From positions 43,361,505 through 43,425,504 of the forward strand of contig NC_044009.1 in assembly GCF_900496995.4 (NCBI RefSeq): a DNA stretch of 64,000 nt. Direction: 5' to 3'. Shown in pieces: positions 26,201 to 39,019 of this stretch (within the stretch, counting starts at the first letter, position 1; each line of letters begins with the position of its first letter). Position numbers and translations under genes: made by a program. Under the pieces are notes generated by a model. That model ran no database searches and was not told the DNA's origin. It saw nothing but the letters and a program-made list of their open reading frames with translations. Origin of the DNA: Aquila chrysaetos chrysaetos. Its lineage: Eukaryota; Chordata; Aves; Accipitriformes; Accipitridae.

Positions 26201-28189
26201 TTTCTTTGGCTGGAGAGAGCAGGGAAACCCGCTGAGAAAGCCTGGGTCCGTGCCTCTCTCTAGGGCTGGTTCTCCGGCAGGATGCGCCGCATTCTGCTCA
26301 CCATCACCCAGTGTGGCAAAATCTGGGCTCTGAGGCCCAAATTCCCCCTCCTGCTGGCTGCCCCCACCCTGGACTCTCCCCTGCCCCATGGAGCGAGGAC
26401 AGTTCCTCATCAGGGAGCTTTAAAAATCCTTTGCTTTTCAAAATCAGAGGAAAAGACACAGTGTTTCACTTCAAACTCATTTCTAGTGACAAGATCTCCA
26501 AAGGCAAGTCCGGGCACTCTCTGCCCAACGTCATTTGATTTCCTCCTGCATTCGCGTTCCACGCTGGGCTTTGGGAATGCTGACTTACAAGTTTCTTTTA
26601 CAAGACGTCAGGCTCTGCCGGTGCTGTTTTGCCTGGATTTGGGATGTGGGCTGGGAAGCTGGAGGTGCTGGGTTCCCCGGTTCCCCTCTGCCAGCTCTGT
26701 GACGGTGACTTTGGGGAGAAGTTGAAGCAGATGAGCGGGGTGATGGTGTCGGAAGCCACTGGAGCAAGATTTGCTGGAGCTCATTTGTTGTCACCTCCCC
26801 AGCTAATAATTAAGTCCCCAGTTGATAACCCCAGCTGACCTCAGGGGGCTATTTTAAGGTTGCATTGGTTAGTGTCCGTAAGAAATTAAGATGATACAGC
26901 TGTGGGAAAGTAGAGGATGAAATTTGTGCAGGATTCAGATGCACCGAGTAGGATATGTTGACTGATGAAGAACAGAAGCCTGTTTTCCAGTGGATCTGTG
27001 TGGTTTTTTCCCCTCCATCCACATCCTCCCTCGGTACTACAAATGCCACCCTGTGTGTGACACTCCTGGTGACTGGCTGAAAGTGTCCTCCCTGGCTGGC
27101 CAGGCTTGCCAGAGATGGTGTAACCCCTGGGGATAGTCTGTCTCTTCTCACCAGAGCATCAATTGATGCCTCTCTGATTTTCATGACACTTGTAGGAACA
27201 CAATTTTTTGAGGGACATATTGTCACAGTTTGGTTGAAACTGTGGATATGGGGTAAGCACTGATGGACAGACAGCATGGTTACTCAAGTGTCATCTATTC
27301 ATTAGTAACCTGGCTAAAGATCCTCCTCGCCACCAAGGAGTAAGCACCATCCTGTCCTGGAGGCCCCAGGGAAACCCTGTTGTCCTCAGGAGTCCAGCAT
27401 CCTACTGCTTGCACACAGGCAAGGATGAAAGTGTTACTTTGACATATATTTCATGTAACTTATACAACAAGGGTAAGCAGGATACAGACCAAATTTTTTT
27501 AACATTCTTTGTTACTGATGCTTTTTTCTTCACACTCTTTTGCTCATTACTAGCATCATTTTGGGGTCAACTGATATCACAGTGCTGGTACCCATTCAAC
27601 AGAATCATGTAGATGATTTTGGCTTGGGCCCAGTGACTTCAAAGAATTTTACTCCTGATGTAAACAAGAGCAGAATGTATCTGTGGAAGTCTATAAATAG
27701 CAAGAGCTAGGTTCTGACTATATCTATAGCATTTTTTCTGGCATTCACCTTGCATAAATTAAGACTTTTCCATAAATAAAGAGAAAACTTAATAAGCCTC
27801 AGAAAGGTTAGACTGTTTCCACTGGACTTTATGTCTGTTGCATAAATCCTCCCAAGTAATTCCATACTTTGTGCGGAGATAATTTTTTTACAGTATAAAT
27901 TCCATTAACACTCTCATGCCATTTGTGCCATATATTAAAGTGAGCAGCCTTCTGCGCTCCCACTAAATCACTGGCATCCGTGCCTGCTTCCCAATTCCAT
28001 CACCACGGATCCGCTGGGGCAGCATCATGGTGGGAGGTCCTGCGTAGAGCCTCGGGGCTGTGTTCAGCTGCAAAACCAGCCTGCCTGGGCTTCATCCTTG
28101 GCTGTAGCACAGTCCCTCCGTGATAAAAGATGATATACTTACTGTGATGCCATGATGAAGATGCTGGACTTACTGCATTGGCTTTTCCT
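23206..28189. other. Intergenic; no gene recognised
   Basis: No domain-bearing frame, RNA gene or clear transposon was recognised. The section at about 24.8-25.5 kb is AT-rich. The section at 25.65-26.3 kb is purine-rich on the plus strand (GGGAG, GGTGG) with open but meaningless frames. Confidence 0.5.
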
Positions 28190-28315
28190 TCTCCTCTTCT
28201 CTTCTCTTCTCTTCTCTTCTCTTCTCTTCTCTTCTCTTCTCTTCTCTTCTCTTCTCTTCTCTTCTCTTCTCTTCTCTTTTCTCTTCTCTCTTCTCTTCTC
28301 TTCTCTTCTCTTCTC
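28190..28315. repeat. (CTTCT)n homopyrimidine pentanucleotide microsatellite, about 125 bp
   Basis: A long array of CTTCT units with two short interruptions near 28277-28290 fills this interval. The complementary strand is pure AGAAG. Long mirror-symmetric purine-pyrimidine tracts can adopt triplex (H-DNA) structure and are usually length-polymorphic. Confidence 0.97.
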
Positions 28316-30009
28316 AGTTTGTCCCACAGAGAAGCATAATGGTTTTAAAGTTATTTATGGAAGTGTGTGCTTCATGTGCCACGACGGTCTGGCTGGAGGG
28401 GAGGTTTTAGAGCTGTGGATGTGACAGCAAAGTTGAGCAAGGCACTGTGGGGCCACCCACACTGGGCAGTTTCTGGGCTGATGACCTCCACCTCTTCTCT
28501 GGAGCTGGGTTTTGCCAGCTGCTGAAGCAGTGAGCTCCATCTTCAGGTAAGCTGGGGTCCACCTCAGCAAGGTCCCCACCAAAACGAGCAGAGGGCCTTC
28601 AACGGCAGCCTTTAAAGGCGTGATTTAATAGAGCCGTGAGGCAGATGGAGAGTGAGCTGCATTGCACGGGCACCTGCTATGCCAAACCAGAACAGACCCC
28701 CATTCCCTGCTGGTACCAGCCAGGGCTGATGGCAGGCTCATCAACACTTCATCTCAGACAGCTGCTGCATGGGAGAAGGCAAGATGGATGGGTAAAATAA
28801 GTGTTTCCAATTTGGGCTTTTTGGCATTCTGGCCTCTAAACACCTAGAAGCTCGGCAAATGTGCGTGGTCGAGCAACAGATCGTGTCTGTCTACTGTAGG
28901 GAAAGGTTTGCATGTCCAGCCATTTCTGTGGCACCAGGGTCCCAGGTCATCCATGTCATGCCAGGTGCCTCAGCCATTCCCCATTCATGGAGCATTTTCT
29001 GTGGAAATGTTGAAGTTTACACTAATAACCCGGTGTGCAAAGGATTGCTTCAGTTTCCAGATGTTCTGAATATCCTGAGAATTGGTAAAAGAAAATGATC
29101 CTCTTTATCCTAATCGAAAGTAATTAAAAGCACACTTAAATAGAGCACAAAACTGTAATTAATTCCAAATGCTTTGCACGTATAAGCAACATTAGTTGTT
29201 ACTAACTCTTTGGTTCCAGAAGGCAACAGCAGAGCCCACGTTTTGCTGTCACAGGTGCTCTGCAAATATACAGTCAGAGACTATCTGGCTGGAATACTTT
29301 AGCTTGATAATGGTCTTCCCTGTGTCTGTGAAGATCAAAACTCCATAAAATAAGATCAAGTTTCATTGCTCGCCACAACCAGTGCCATGATTTAGCACTT
29401 ATTTAAAATTGGTTTACTTTGCATAGCAGGAGCAGTACAAAATGCCACGTTTTCAATTACTGTGCCTTGCAGACTTGGAGTTGATGCCTTTTACTCATTC
29501 ACTTCACATAACTATATCCTTGCCATTTTTCCTTCCTTTGGACAGAGCTCTTGGCTTTCAGACAATTCCTGCAGACCCTGCAGCAGTTGTGTCACCATAA
29601 GATGTGTCACTCATACTGGAAGCAGTCAGGTTTGAAAACTGAAGAACTGCCTGACTTGCATCCTAGGTGGAGCAGACAGTGAGTGAGCAGACAGTGAGGG
29701 GGATGCAGACAGATGATGTCTTTTAGCCTTAAGCAAGGCTTAATGCAGTTAATATCAAGACTTAGATATGGCTCTTGATGATGCCAGTAATAACTACTTG
29801 TTTGGGACTCCTCGAAAAGAAGTGGTCGTCTCGTTTTGTGATAAAACAGGTTTGCAGAATGAATACTCTCCTTTTCCTGGATGTTTCAATGTGAAGTCTG
29901 ATAAAGAAGGACCTGGTATTTTCTTTTGGGGAAAAAATTAAGATTAATTAGATTGTGAATTTCTTGGTGCAGGATCCATCTTTTGCTTCTGAGTTTGCAT
30001 AGCACTTTG
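28316..30009. other. Intergenic; no gene recognised
   Basis: Short chance frames only. A small direct repeat (GAGCAGACAGTGAG) occurs twice near 29670-29700. Nothing else could be assigned. Confidence 0.5.
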
Positions 30010-31060
30010 CACAAGAGGGTGCCAATGCATAACAGGCTTCCTGGCAGCTACCAAAACATGCAATACTCATATAGTAAAGGGATAAATAATAGCCAGCACA
30101 CTTTTCTTTTTGTCAGGAGTTGGTTGTGTCACACCAATATTATTTCCTTCTTTGTGTGTGTAGCAAAGCAGTAGGTACCATATATCTCGACTTTTAAAAA
30201 GCTTTTAACACTCTTACACATGATATTCTTGTAAGGGAACTAGGAAGTTCCTAACATTGCAGGAACATCCAAAACATTGTAGGATGGCTATAAAACTGAG
30301 CTGAAAAGAGAAGGTATCAGCTGGTCATTGCCAAAAGGGAAGGTGGGACTCTCTAGGGGGCTGGTACTATTTATATCGCTAGTAAAGACACCGATGGTGG
30401 GACAGGGACTACTTACAAGCAGGTGGTGACAGCTGGCAGGCTGAAGGAGAGGCTGAGAAGTCCAAATAATAGTGGCAAATCAAAGATTTCATGGGAAGGA
30501 GACGAGAATGTCATTCAGCAGAGACAACTGGGAGGTGACGCATTCAGGGATGTACAGGGTGGTGAGTGCTCTTTGGAGAAGGATTAGTGGGTGACGGGGA
30601 TCACAACCTGGATACGAGTCAACAATGATGTGCTGTTATGAAATAGATGAATAGGAAGGTTTGGCCAAAGACTCCTGTGCCCAGTCTTGAGCACTGCACA
30701 TCAAAAAACCTGTGGACCATGGGAGAAAGTCCAGGGGGAGCAGTAGGAATGACCAGAGCTCTAGAAAAAAAAAGAGTGATGAAGAAAGGTGGAATGGACT
30801 GAGCTTCTAAAGGACAGACTGGCCAGGGAAGCAAGGTAGCAATTGTTAAGCGTGTGAAAGGCTACCACCGAAAGGGAGGGAATCACCTGCTTGCTCTGCC
30901 CGTGATGGATAAGACAAGGAATTAGAGGCTTAAACTGCAGTGCAGAAATTAAGATCAGATCCTGGAAAATGTTTTTGTGAATGGTAGACATTATGAAGCA
31001 TTGCAACAGGTTTCTTGGGTAGGTTATGAAGTTTCCATCCCTGGAGAGATTTCCATGTGT
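30010..31060 (+). mobile_element. Ancient CR1-type LINE fragment, sense orientation
   Basis: The stretch around 30183-30235 translates as YLDF-stop-KAFNTLTHDIL, a decayed copy of the reverse-transcriptase motif YLDFSKAFDTVPHDIL. Further matches to the CR1 coding order follow: a GGTACTATTTATATC segment near 30362, a GGATCACAACCTGGATACGAG segment near 30598, and near 30945 to 31050 the terminal AGAAATTAAGATCAGAT and TTCCATCCCTGGAGA phrases. Stops and frameshifts are numerous, so it is long dead. The left limit is approximate. Confidence 0.8.
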
Positions 31061-31925
31061 TAGACATCGATTATGCCCAAAGGCAGAGACAGCCGTGCAA
31101 TACCCACCTTCCAGAGATGCCACTGACCTTCTGCTACTGTGAATTACAAGAGGCTGGCCTTGCAATCAAGGCAGTGGCAAAAAACTTCGATTCAGGTTTA
31201 GATCTCGGGTGTAGCAGATTCCTTTTGTGAACCTTCCCAGACAGAGAGCAGTGTCTCAGAAGCCACCTGAACCTAGGAGTCTGCCTCCAAGGAGCCCCGT
31301 TTCTCTCTTCTAGGACTTCTTGGCTTCTCAGAGAAACAGTGTCTGTTGTCACAGTCACTGGCACATTGAGGACCCGTTCCCAGAACAGGATTTAGGGTGT
31401 CACTTGAAATCAGATCCATAATAGTAACCTTTGTATTGATGAAAATATGTGGCCAGATATCTGTGGTGTTACCTTTTCGGTCTAGCCTGAACTAAACTAG
31501 ATGGATTTAATATTTACTTCATCTACAGCTTTGCCTACAGACCATAGCTACAAGAGTCAGCGGGCCGCAGACCTACCACATAGGGTGGACACTTCTGGCT
31601 CGCAGAAGTCCATTAACTCACACCAGGCTTTTCTTCCACACCACGTAAAGCGTGGAGAATGGCTTGCAACCCTGCTGCCCTTGGAGGAAGGTGACCAGCC
31701 GTTCCTTCTGTCATTGCCTCTCCTTCTTCTGCGTCCCTGTGGTCTGCAATTGGCCCCGCTCGCTTAGCGAGAGATGGCTGGAGGTGAGCACTTCGGGAGG
31801 GCTCTCCTCCTCCTTCCACCTGTTTTTCATTCCTTGACTCACTGGCTTTAAGCTGTAAGCAGTGACGTGACAGCTGAGTCATGGACGCACCACCTGGATG
31901 CTGTCAGCATCAATCTCTCTTATAA
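31061..31925. other. Intergenic; no gene recognised
   Basis: Sequence between two CR1-like fragments. I saw no frame with a recognisable domain and no further repeat. Confidence 0.5.
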
Positions 31926-32160
31926 GGATCATAGAAGAACAAAATAGAGAAGACTGTTAGGGCTTCTCATTCGTCTTCCTGCCAGCGGGGCACCGAGCCC
32001 TGCAGTGCGGTCTCTGGCATTGCCCAACCTTGCTCTCAAAATCCCAAGCAATGGGCTTCCACTGCTTTCCCCCAGGAACCGTTCTGTGATTTAATAAACA
32101 TCATTACCAAGGAGAGCGCTGCTTTTCTGTGATTATTATTTAGCCTAACTTCTCCTTATG
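31926..32160 (-). mobile_element. Probable CR1/L3-type LINE 3' end, antisense orientation
   Basis: The order ATCATAGAA, then TCTTCCTGCCAG, then CCAAGCAATGGGCTTCCACTG, then TTTAGCCTAACTTCTCCTT follows the reverse complement of amniote CR1 3' ends as I recall them. The match is diverged and from memory, so the family label is tentative. Confidence 0.55.
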
Positions 32161-35100
32161 TGAGCAAATAACTTCTTACTAATATCCACACTAGAGGGTT
32201 TTTGGGTTTTTTTGTGAAGAAATTCAGTAAAGTTGCAAAGTTGGAGATTAAATGTTTCATTTGTGTTTTATTTAACAGTTTTAAGAGTCTCCCTGCTGCA
32301 TGCATTGTTTGTACACAGCAGATGAAAAAAAAAAGATGCAGTCCTATGCCCTGAAGAGCTTACACTTTTCATTTAAACAAGATACAGTGACTGAGAATGA
32401 CAAGTAACGAGAAGGCAGGACAAGAGTCATACGAGAAAGGTCAGGATGTTTCTAAATAAAGCCCATTGTCATGCTTTTAATTTGGGTTTATATTGAAGAG
32501 TCATCATAGCTGGCTATATATTTTGGGACAATTTCACCACGTTTAAATCAAACATTTTTTTAAAAATCTCACAAATCCATCTTGCCTACTTTGGTTTGGT
32601 GTTTATTTAAGCTTCATTTTTACAGAAATCCATGTTTTTCTCTCACAGTTACTCTTTCTCTCAGCTTAACCAGGCTTTTTCAAAAACAGTTGTCACAGTC
32701 TGGTTACTAATTCCCTGAGTATCCCAGAGGTACAGGAGCTTGTCCGGCTGATCCGTGCCATTGCGCCAGGACTGATTCTCCTTGACCTTTGTCTCCAGCT
32801 CTCTCTCTCCTCTCTAGCAACACCCCAAATCACCCTTACTCCAGAAACGGCAGTCAAACTTCTTCATCTGGGGCTGTTTGTCTGAATGCAACAAAGCAAC
32901 TTGTCTCCGCACAAAACTTACAGCTGCCTCCGCTCAGCAGAATGACTCCTCTCCATTGGGCACCAGTAAACCAGAGCAAAGCATCACGGAGCCGGACCAT
33001 CTGCCCCACCTCGTCCATATGCCTTCCTCCGGCTTTTACACCCTGCTCCCTGCGTGTTTCCTACACCCGATGGAGGCGTAAGGCCAATTCCTGACATCCC
33101 TAGCTTTGGGTCTCCAATCCTCACATCTTCCTTTTCATGCTACGTGACTAACAGAGGAACACATGTAATTCTGGGGGACGTAGGGTAAAAGTTTATCATG
33201 GTAACTGAATGTTATTCCAACAGATGTCCATACAATGCCATCTGTCACACCTGTGGGTTTGGCTATTATTTCTTACTAATTTTATTCTCGTCTTTGCCTT
33301 CAGGGGACAAATTCTCTCTGGTACCTGACTGCAGGTTCAGTAAACTCCCGGAGGGAAGCCCAAATGCACTTCAAAAGCATTTTTAATGTGTGTCTTTCAT
33401 CCTGGTGAAACCAGCTGTCCATGCACATCAACTCCCTGCAGCAATTTTTCCCTTCACAGAATAGAAATAATCAGCCTCATGGTCGGGTGTGGAGATTTTG
33501 CTAAATTAAGACAAGGGATCTGCATAAATGGACTGATTTTAGTGCTCTGACCTTCCAGCTTCCCCCTTCCCTCTTCTGAAGTCATGAAGGCTTGAGAGTT
33601 GAGTCCTGCTGGGCATTTCAGAGGGTTCAGGAGGGAAATGGGTGACTTTCAGCTAGAGAGCCTGCCAGGGATTTGGTTTTATACACACACACACGTTGTT
33701 TTGCAGCTTGGCCAAGTGCATATGTGTTATATTCAGAAGGCAAGGGGAAGATCTCTTTTTCCTGCTAGACCTCCAAATTCAGGTTACTCTTGTGTTTACC
33801 ATAAATGTGCTTAATTATTATTTCATTATTTGTATTTTGTACGGAAGGCCCTAGCTCAATTAAAAAAGCAGATGCTTGGTTGTATAGATAGTGCAGAGTT
33901 ATTACAGCAGTCACACTGGAAAAGCATTAGTTATCTAAGGAGACAAATTGAACAAGACAAATCTAGGGCCAACCTGTTTCTCCTCAAGCAGTTTGTAAAC
34001 ACATACTGAGAAGCAGAGAATTAGGAAAGGAGAGTTGAATTTGCTCTCGCTGTGACCCAAATTCCAGCGTTGAGCTGGTTAAGGGCAAGCAAACTTGGCG
34101 GCTCGCTTCATTTTAATCTACTGTTTTTAAGCAAGACGTCATTCAAACCTGATAGTTTGATAGGTGATGTTGCTCAGATCCTGCCTTTTGTTAAGGACAG
34201 TTTTGTTTCTTTCTAAACCTACTGTAGCTTCAGCTGAAGACCTGCTCCGGGAATGGGGAGCTCCCAAGCAGCCTGGAGCTCCTCAGCATTTCCTCCATCA
34301 CCCCAGCTGCCGGGGCCAGGTAGCAGCTGCTGCTCCCATACAGTTCCTAACGGTTTCTTGGGGACATGAGCAGCCACGTACGTTTGGACCAAGCATCTTC
34401 AGCACCAGCTTCAGGTTTTTCTGTTCCCACAGACTTTATCTAAGCTTTGATGAATTAACTCCAGGGTAGGTATGACCCTGCTCTGAGAGAAAGCAAGGGC
34501 AAAAGTCCCACTGGGTCAAAAGTGGGAAGCAAGGTTCAGTCGCTCTGATTGATCTCTTCCAGAAAATATAGGTTGAGCTCTCCTGAGTTTGAACAGCACC
34601 TCTTTGGGGGATGTGAAGGCATTTGGCTTTCACTGATTCTCTCCACACCATTTGGTATTTCTCTAAGCAGCACCCTGAAGGCAGATCTGGGGCTTGTGAG
34701 CTGCTCTCGCTTGTAAACAGCTAAACATATTTGCCCAAACACGCCCCTTGCAAAGAGAGAGCCAGCAGATTTTGTCTTCCATGTACAGCAAGTAGATATG
34801 GTAAAGCGCAAATAGCAGCAGTTCACAGTGATCAGTACATACAACGAAGCCTGTTCAGCTGCAATGTCTGTTTGGATTGTGCTCCTACTTCTCCTTGTGC
34901 AGGATCTGTAATGGATACTGTGTCAGTACAGGGTGCTTGATTCTGGCTATATGGACCGAATTTTATGTATTGCTACAGCAGCACAAGCTTCTGTGGGCTA
35001 TTGCAACTCTGCCTTACAGACAGTAAGACAAGAGCCAGCTCCTGTCCTTGTTCTATGTAATAAAATGCTTTTTTCTGCTGTGCAGGACCCCATGTACCCA

Positions 35101-36149
35101 CTGGGTCCATCAAGGGGGAGTAAATTCAACATTGTGCTCTTAAGACAAGTACTGTTGGAAATCCCAGCTTAGGTTAAAAAGAAGTGCACGCTATTTGTGG
35201 AGAATGATGGCAGTTAATACAATAAGCCTAACCATTTCTAAACTTTTCCCTCCATTAAGCAAAAATAATCAGTATCATTATCTTTTATATTTTGTGAATG
35301 GAAATAATAATATACGCATTCTGAACGTTAACAGATTCAAATTTGCTTTCAGCAAGAAATGTGAACATTTTAGCGTAAGGACTATATATATTATGTTTTA
35401 CTAGCTGTTGAGTACACGGAGTTCCAGATAGTTAATTCTGGCAATGAGAAATATCTGTGAGTCTTGTGATGTGAGAAAGGCAATGAATGAAGCACTTCAG
35501 AGGATCAGAGGGTAATGTTATCTATAACTTCCATCAATCATGACAAAAGAGAGCCAAACAAAGCTACTCACTGGGATGGGTGAGGGTACTGACCCAAGGT
35601 CTGTGCCTTTACTCACAGTAATCTTGATTTCAGCTTCTTAAAAGTATTTTACTCTGGCTCAGGAAGTCCTTAAGCCATGGATTGCTGAAGGTTGAGAGAA
35701 AATACCAGGGAAGTATCACCATAGACTTACTTTGATCTTCACATTTTTGCTAAATAAGAGGCCTTGGCTGGTACAGCTCTTCTTACTTTTTCAAGTTAAG
35801 GGCCAAATTAAAAAAAAGGAACCGAAAGAGATTAAAGCAGAATTTAAGCACATAAATCCAGCACTGAAATAAAAAGATTGTCTCAGCTCCTGTCCAAACC
35901 TAGAGGCACCTAACTCAGGAGGTACCTACTTTCGATCTCCAAGAACCTCAAACGCAGAACAGTCAACCTGCGCACGTGCCCAGACCGCCCACCACCTCGG
36001 TGGGTCCGAGTCCTGCTGGGTCCTGCCAGGGTTACGGATTTGGCCAGGGGATGGCCCACGTTTTGTTGCCTGTGGAGAAAACCACATGCTTCACTTCGTG
36101 AGCTAAGTTTGTGCTGAGGATGTGTAGCTGAGAAGGGGGAAAAAAAAGC
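32161..36149. other. Intergenic; no gene recognised
   Basis: Mostly AT-rich with short frames. A short (AC)n run sits near 33682-33693. Fragments resembling AGGCACCTAA at about 35.9 kb may belong to the ancient repeat to the right. No exon was recognised. Confidence 0.5.
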
Positions 36150-37060
36150 AAACCTTCTGACAGAAAAGAAAATGAGGGAGTGCAGAAGTGTCTTTAGCTC
36201 AGCAGTTCGGATGGACCTTCAGGAAGGGGAATTGGTTGTGCCAGAGCCACCCGCTCTCCTTCACATTGCATTTGTGCCTCACCTTCCTGGCTGGAATTCA
36301 AAAACAGCTCTTGGAGGAAAGACTGAAACTCCAGATCAGGTAGGTGCTCTCACCACTAAACTAGAAATTATATTCACCTTTGGTCTTCCTCTCCTTCTAG
36401 CTCAATGAATCTTTAATTCTTTTTATGCAAAGAGGAACAGATTCAACATAAGGGCATGCGGTGCTCTCTTCCCTGCTCTCCCCGTCTCGCCTGGGTAGCT
36501 TGCACCCTGGAAGGTAACTGATGGAAATTCATGCGCTCCTGGAATTTTGGAGCTTCAATGAGAAGTGTCTGGGTTCTTGGCTGTCTAAATTTGGGAATTG
36601 TGCCTGACCTGTCAAACGCTTCCCTGAGCAGTCAGGTTCCCGAGTCCTTACAACCGCCTCTGAAAACGGAGTTTTGAGGTAGATGCACGCAAACTTTTCG
36701 GTGCTTAATTATTGCTTTGGCTAACAACAGCAACCACCAAGGCTCCTGCTCAGCCATCATCCAACGCCAAGGTCCAGACACCCTTTGTGTTTCACCAGAG
36801 ATGCTCTGTGGGTGCCTTTATCTCTCTCTTTGGGCACACCCGGAGGCGCTTGAGTCTTGCCAGCCCTGAGTGACCTGCAACAGAGCACCAGCCTGACACA
36901 CTTTTGAAAGACGCGAAGTGCCTAACTCTAAGAGGGGCTTTGGTACTTGTCACCTCAAATGAAGCAAGGTACCTGGCAATTTCCTGCTCCTTGTACTGCT
37001 GTGGAGCATCCCGTTGCATACAGAAAGCAGGCACCTAACAGCATAGCAGCCGCCTGTATC
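36150..37060. mobile_element. Probable ancient amniote interspersed repeat, family not identified
   Basis: Near 36320-36400 the phrases ACTCCAGATCAGGTAGGTG and CTCTCACCACTAAACTA, followed by CTTCCTCTCCTTCTAGCT, resemble an old nonautonomous repeat I know from reptile and bird DNA. Phrases at 36800-36930 (GGTGCCTTTATCTCTCTCTTTG, CACACTTTTGAAAGACG, GTGCCTAACT) fit the remainder of the same element. Divergence is high and I cannot name the family. Confidence 0.35.
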
Positions 37061-37554
37061 AGAATTGTAAGCTGAGTGTTGCCATGTACCTTTTTGCGAC
37101 TATATTCCTAAATACTTGCTAGCATAGGATCAGTGGGCGGTACCAGCTGCCTCATCGATCACGGTGCTACTTCTCGGGGCACAAGATGCATTACATTGGT
37201 CAGCTCCAGGTGTCCAGGAACGTAGATCCTACTGGAGTTATACATTAAAGTCGCGCTGTGTTTACCTTAAAGCAATCTGATGGAGGGATTAACTAGGTGA
37301 TCAGTCCATCTCACCGCATCACAGAGGAGCAATTAAACTATTCCCAAACAAATTGCTAGAATTTGACACCTAACCTAACTGCTGATATCTCTGGAATCTT
37401 CTCTGCCTGCTCGTTCAAGTGCTCAACTGTCCTTATTAAGAACTGTGCCAATTTTGTCCGGCTGAAAGTTGGAATATGTTTCTTCTTCTTCGTCTGTCGT
37501 TGTTGATCAGTGGGAATAACAGATCCCGTCACAGAAAATTACTCTGGCTTTGCA
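37061..37554. other. Intergenic; no gene recognised
   Basis: Short unique-looking stretch between two candidate repeats. No coding or RNA feature seen. Confidence 0.5.
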
Positions 37555-37990
37555 GAAGGGGCTGGTGAGCCCCCATTTGGAATATAGTTCCCAGCAACGG
37601 TCACCTTGTTATAAAAGAGAGTTACTGCAAATAGGGAAGTTGGAAAAGAGCCCAAATGATACAAGAACTTAATTATTCAGAAAAGGGTTAGAAAAGCTAC
37701 AGTGTGGCTGCTGCCTTTGGGAAACAGGCGATTAAAAGCCACATTAGGGGGGGTATGAAGAGCTCTGGGGGAATAGCAAGGATTCGCATACACGGGGAGA
37801 GCCGAGCTAGTGACAAATACCAGAACAAAAGGGAAATTAACAGAAGGTTAAGCAGGGATGATCGGCAAAGCAGTGTAATCTATTTGTGAATTTATTTGTA
37901 TTTAGCGCAGTTAATATATGGAAAATTATACTAGGGCTGTAGCAGAAACAACTATTAGAAATCATTTTACAAGGCTTTAGACAAGTGTGG
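37555..37990 (+). mobile_element. Possible ancient CR1-type LINE fragment, sense orientation
   Basis: The succession GGCTGGTGAGCCCCCATTTGG, AATATAGTTCCCAG, TTGTTATAAAAG, GTTAGAAAAGCTACAG and later AACAGAAGGTTAAGCAG follows the 3' coding part of CR1/L3 elements as I remember it. The match is broken and may include unrelated inserts. Confidence 0.45.
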
Positions 37991-39019
37991 GGGCTTATAA
38001 CACTGTGGGATGCAACTGGTAATTCAGAGGAGAGGAAAGGACTTACATCTTTGTCACAATCTCATCTCTTAAAACATTTAGATGCATTGTGCTAAGTAAT
38101 AGACATGGTTACTCTAAACCGACTATCTACAGTTCTCAGGGAAAGGTTTTCCTTTACAAGATTAATTTCACTTCCAGCTTCAAATACATAGATGTGGAAA
38201 AAAAAAATCAGAGAGGCTTGGAGGGGCAGGGATGAATCCTGATCTCAGCAGCAGCAGAACAAAGCCTGAATAACTCCAGGAAAAAATGCTGGACGCACAC
38301 AGGGATGTAACCGAGATGAGATCTGGTCCTGAAGTGCACGCGTTCCATCTGGGAAAGCCTTGATGTCCCCTCCTTAAATTTCAAGGAAAGCTAACAAAAG
38401 AGTCCCAAGTCCTTTTAGGGCGTTTCTGCAGTTCTTGGAAGAAGCCTGTATGTCACTATTTGCATACGATGCCTCCAGGCCATCAGCTTCAACAAGCGTT
38501 GGATCAGGCTGAGCGGCTCGCTTCCTTCGACCTGCAGCTTCGCCCGTTTGTTAAGACAAAACAGGCTGCCTTCAGCTCTGGTGAACCTGCTGGAAATTCC
38601 CCCTTGCTCTGCACCAGGGGAGCGGGGGGGGCACCGAGATGTTGCCCTTAGGAGATCTGTGCGATCACCGTACCACGCTCTTTCCAGGACGGGTGCTTAA
38701 CCCACGGCTGTGAGATGCGTGGGTAAGATCTCAACTTACTCTCCGGAGGGGAGATCCCTGTAGGCAGTTACCGACGCAAGAGCTCCCGCTGCACTAGCAC
38801 CGTTTACTCAGCAAATCAAAGGCAATCAATCGCAATTTCTCCACTGGGGAAAAAACCCCACTTGATTTGGACCCAGCATTACGCAGGGAAACCGACAAAA
38901 TCCTGTGCTGTAACCCACCCTAAACTCTGCTAAAGGTATTTTTTCCCAGGGCTCCCCTTCCACCTGGCAAGCCCCGCCTGCCTTCGGGAAATGGGGACGG
39001 GTGGAACGAACTTTAATTA
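37991..39019. other. Region upstream of the C1QL2 CpG island; no gene recognised
   Basis: Moderate GC sequence leading into the CpG island, with no open frame of interest on the plus strand. Proximal regulatory elements of C1QL2 are expected here but none can be singled out by eye. Confidence 0.5.

Noticed and set aside
28139..28327. Minus-strand Arg/Glu/Lys-rich peptide
   Set aside because: It is a direct translation of the AGAAG microsatellite.
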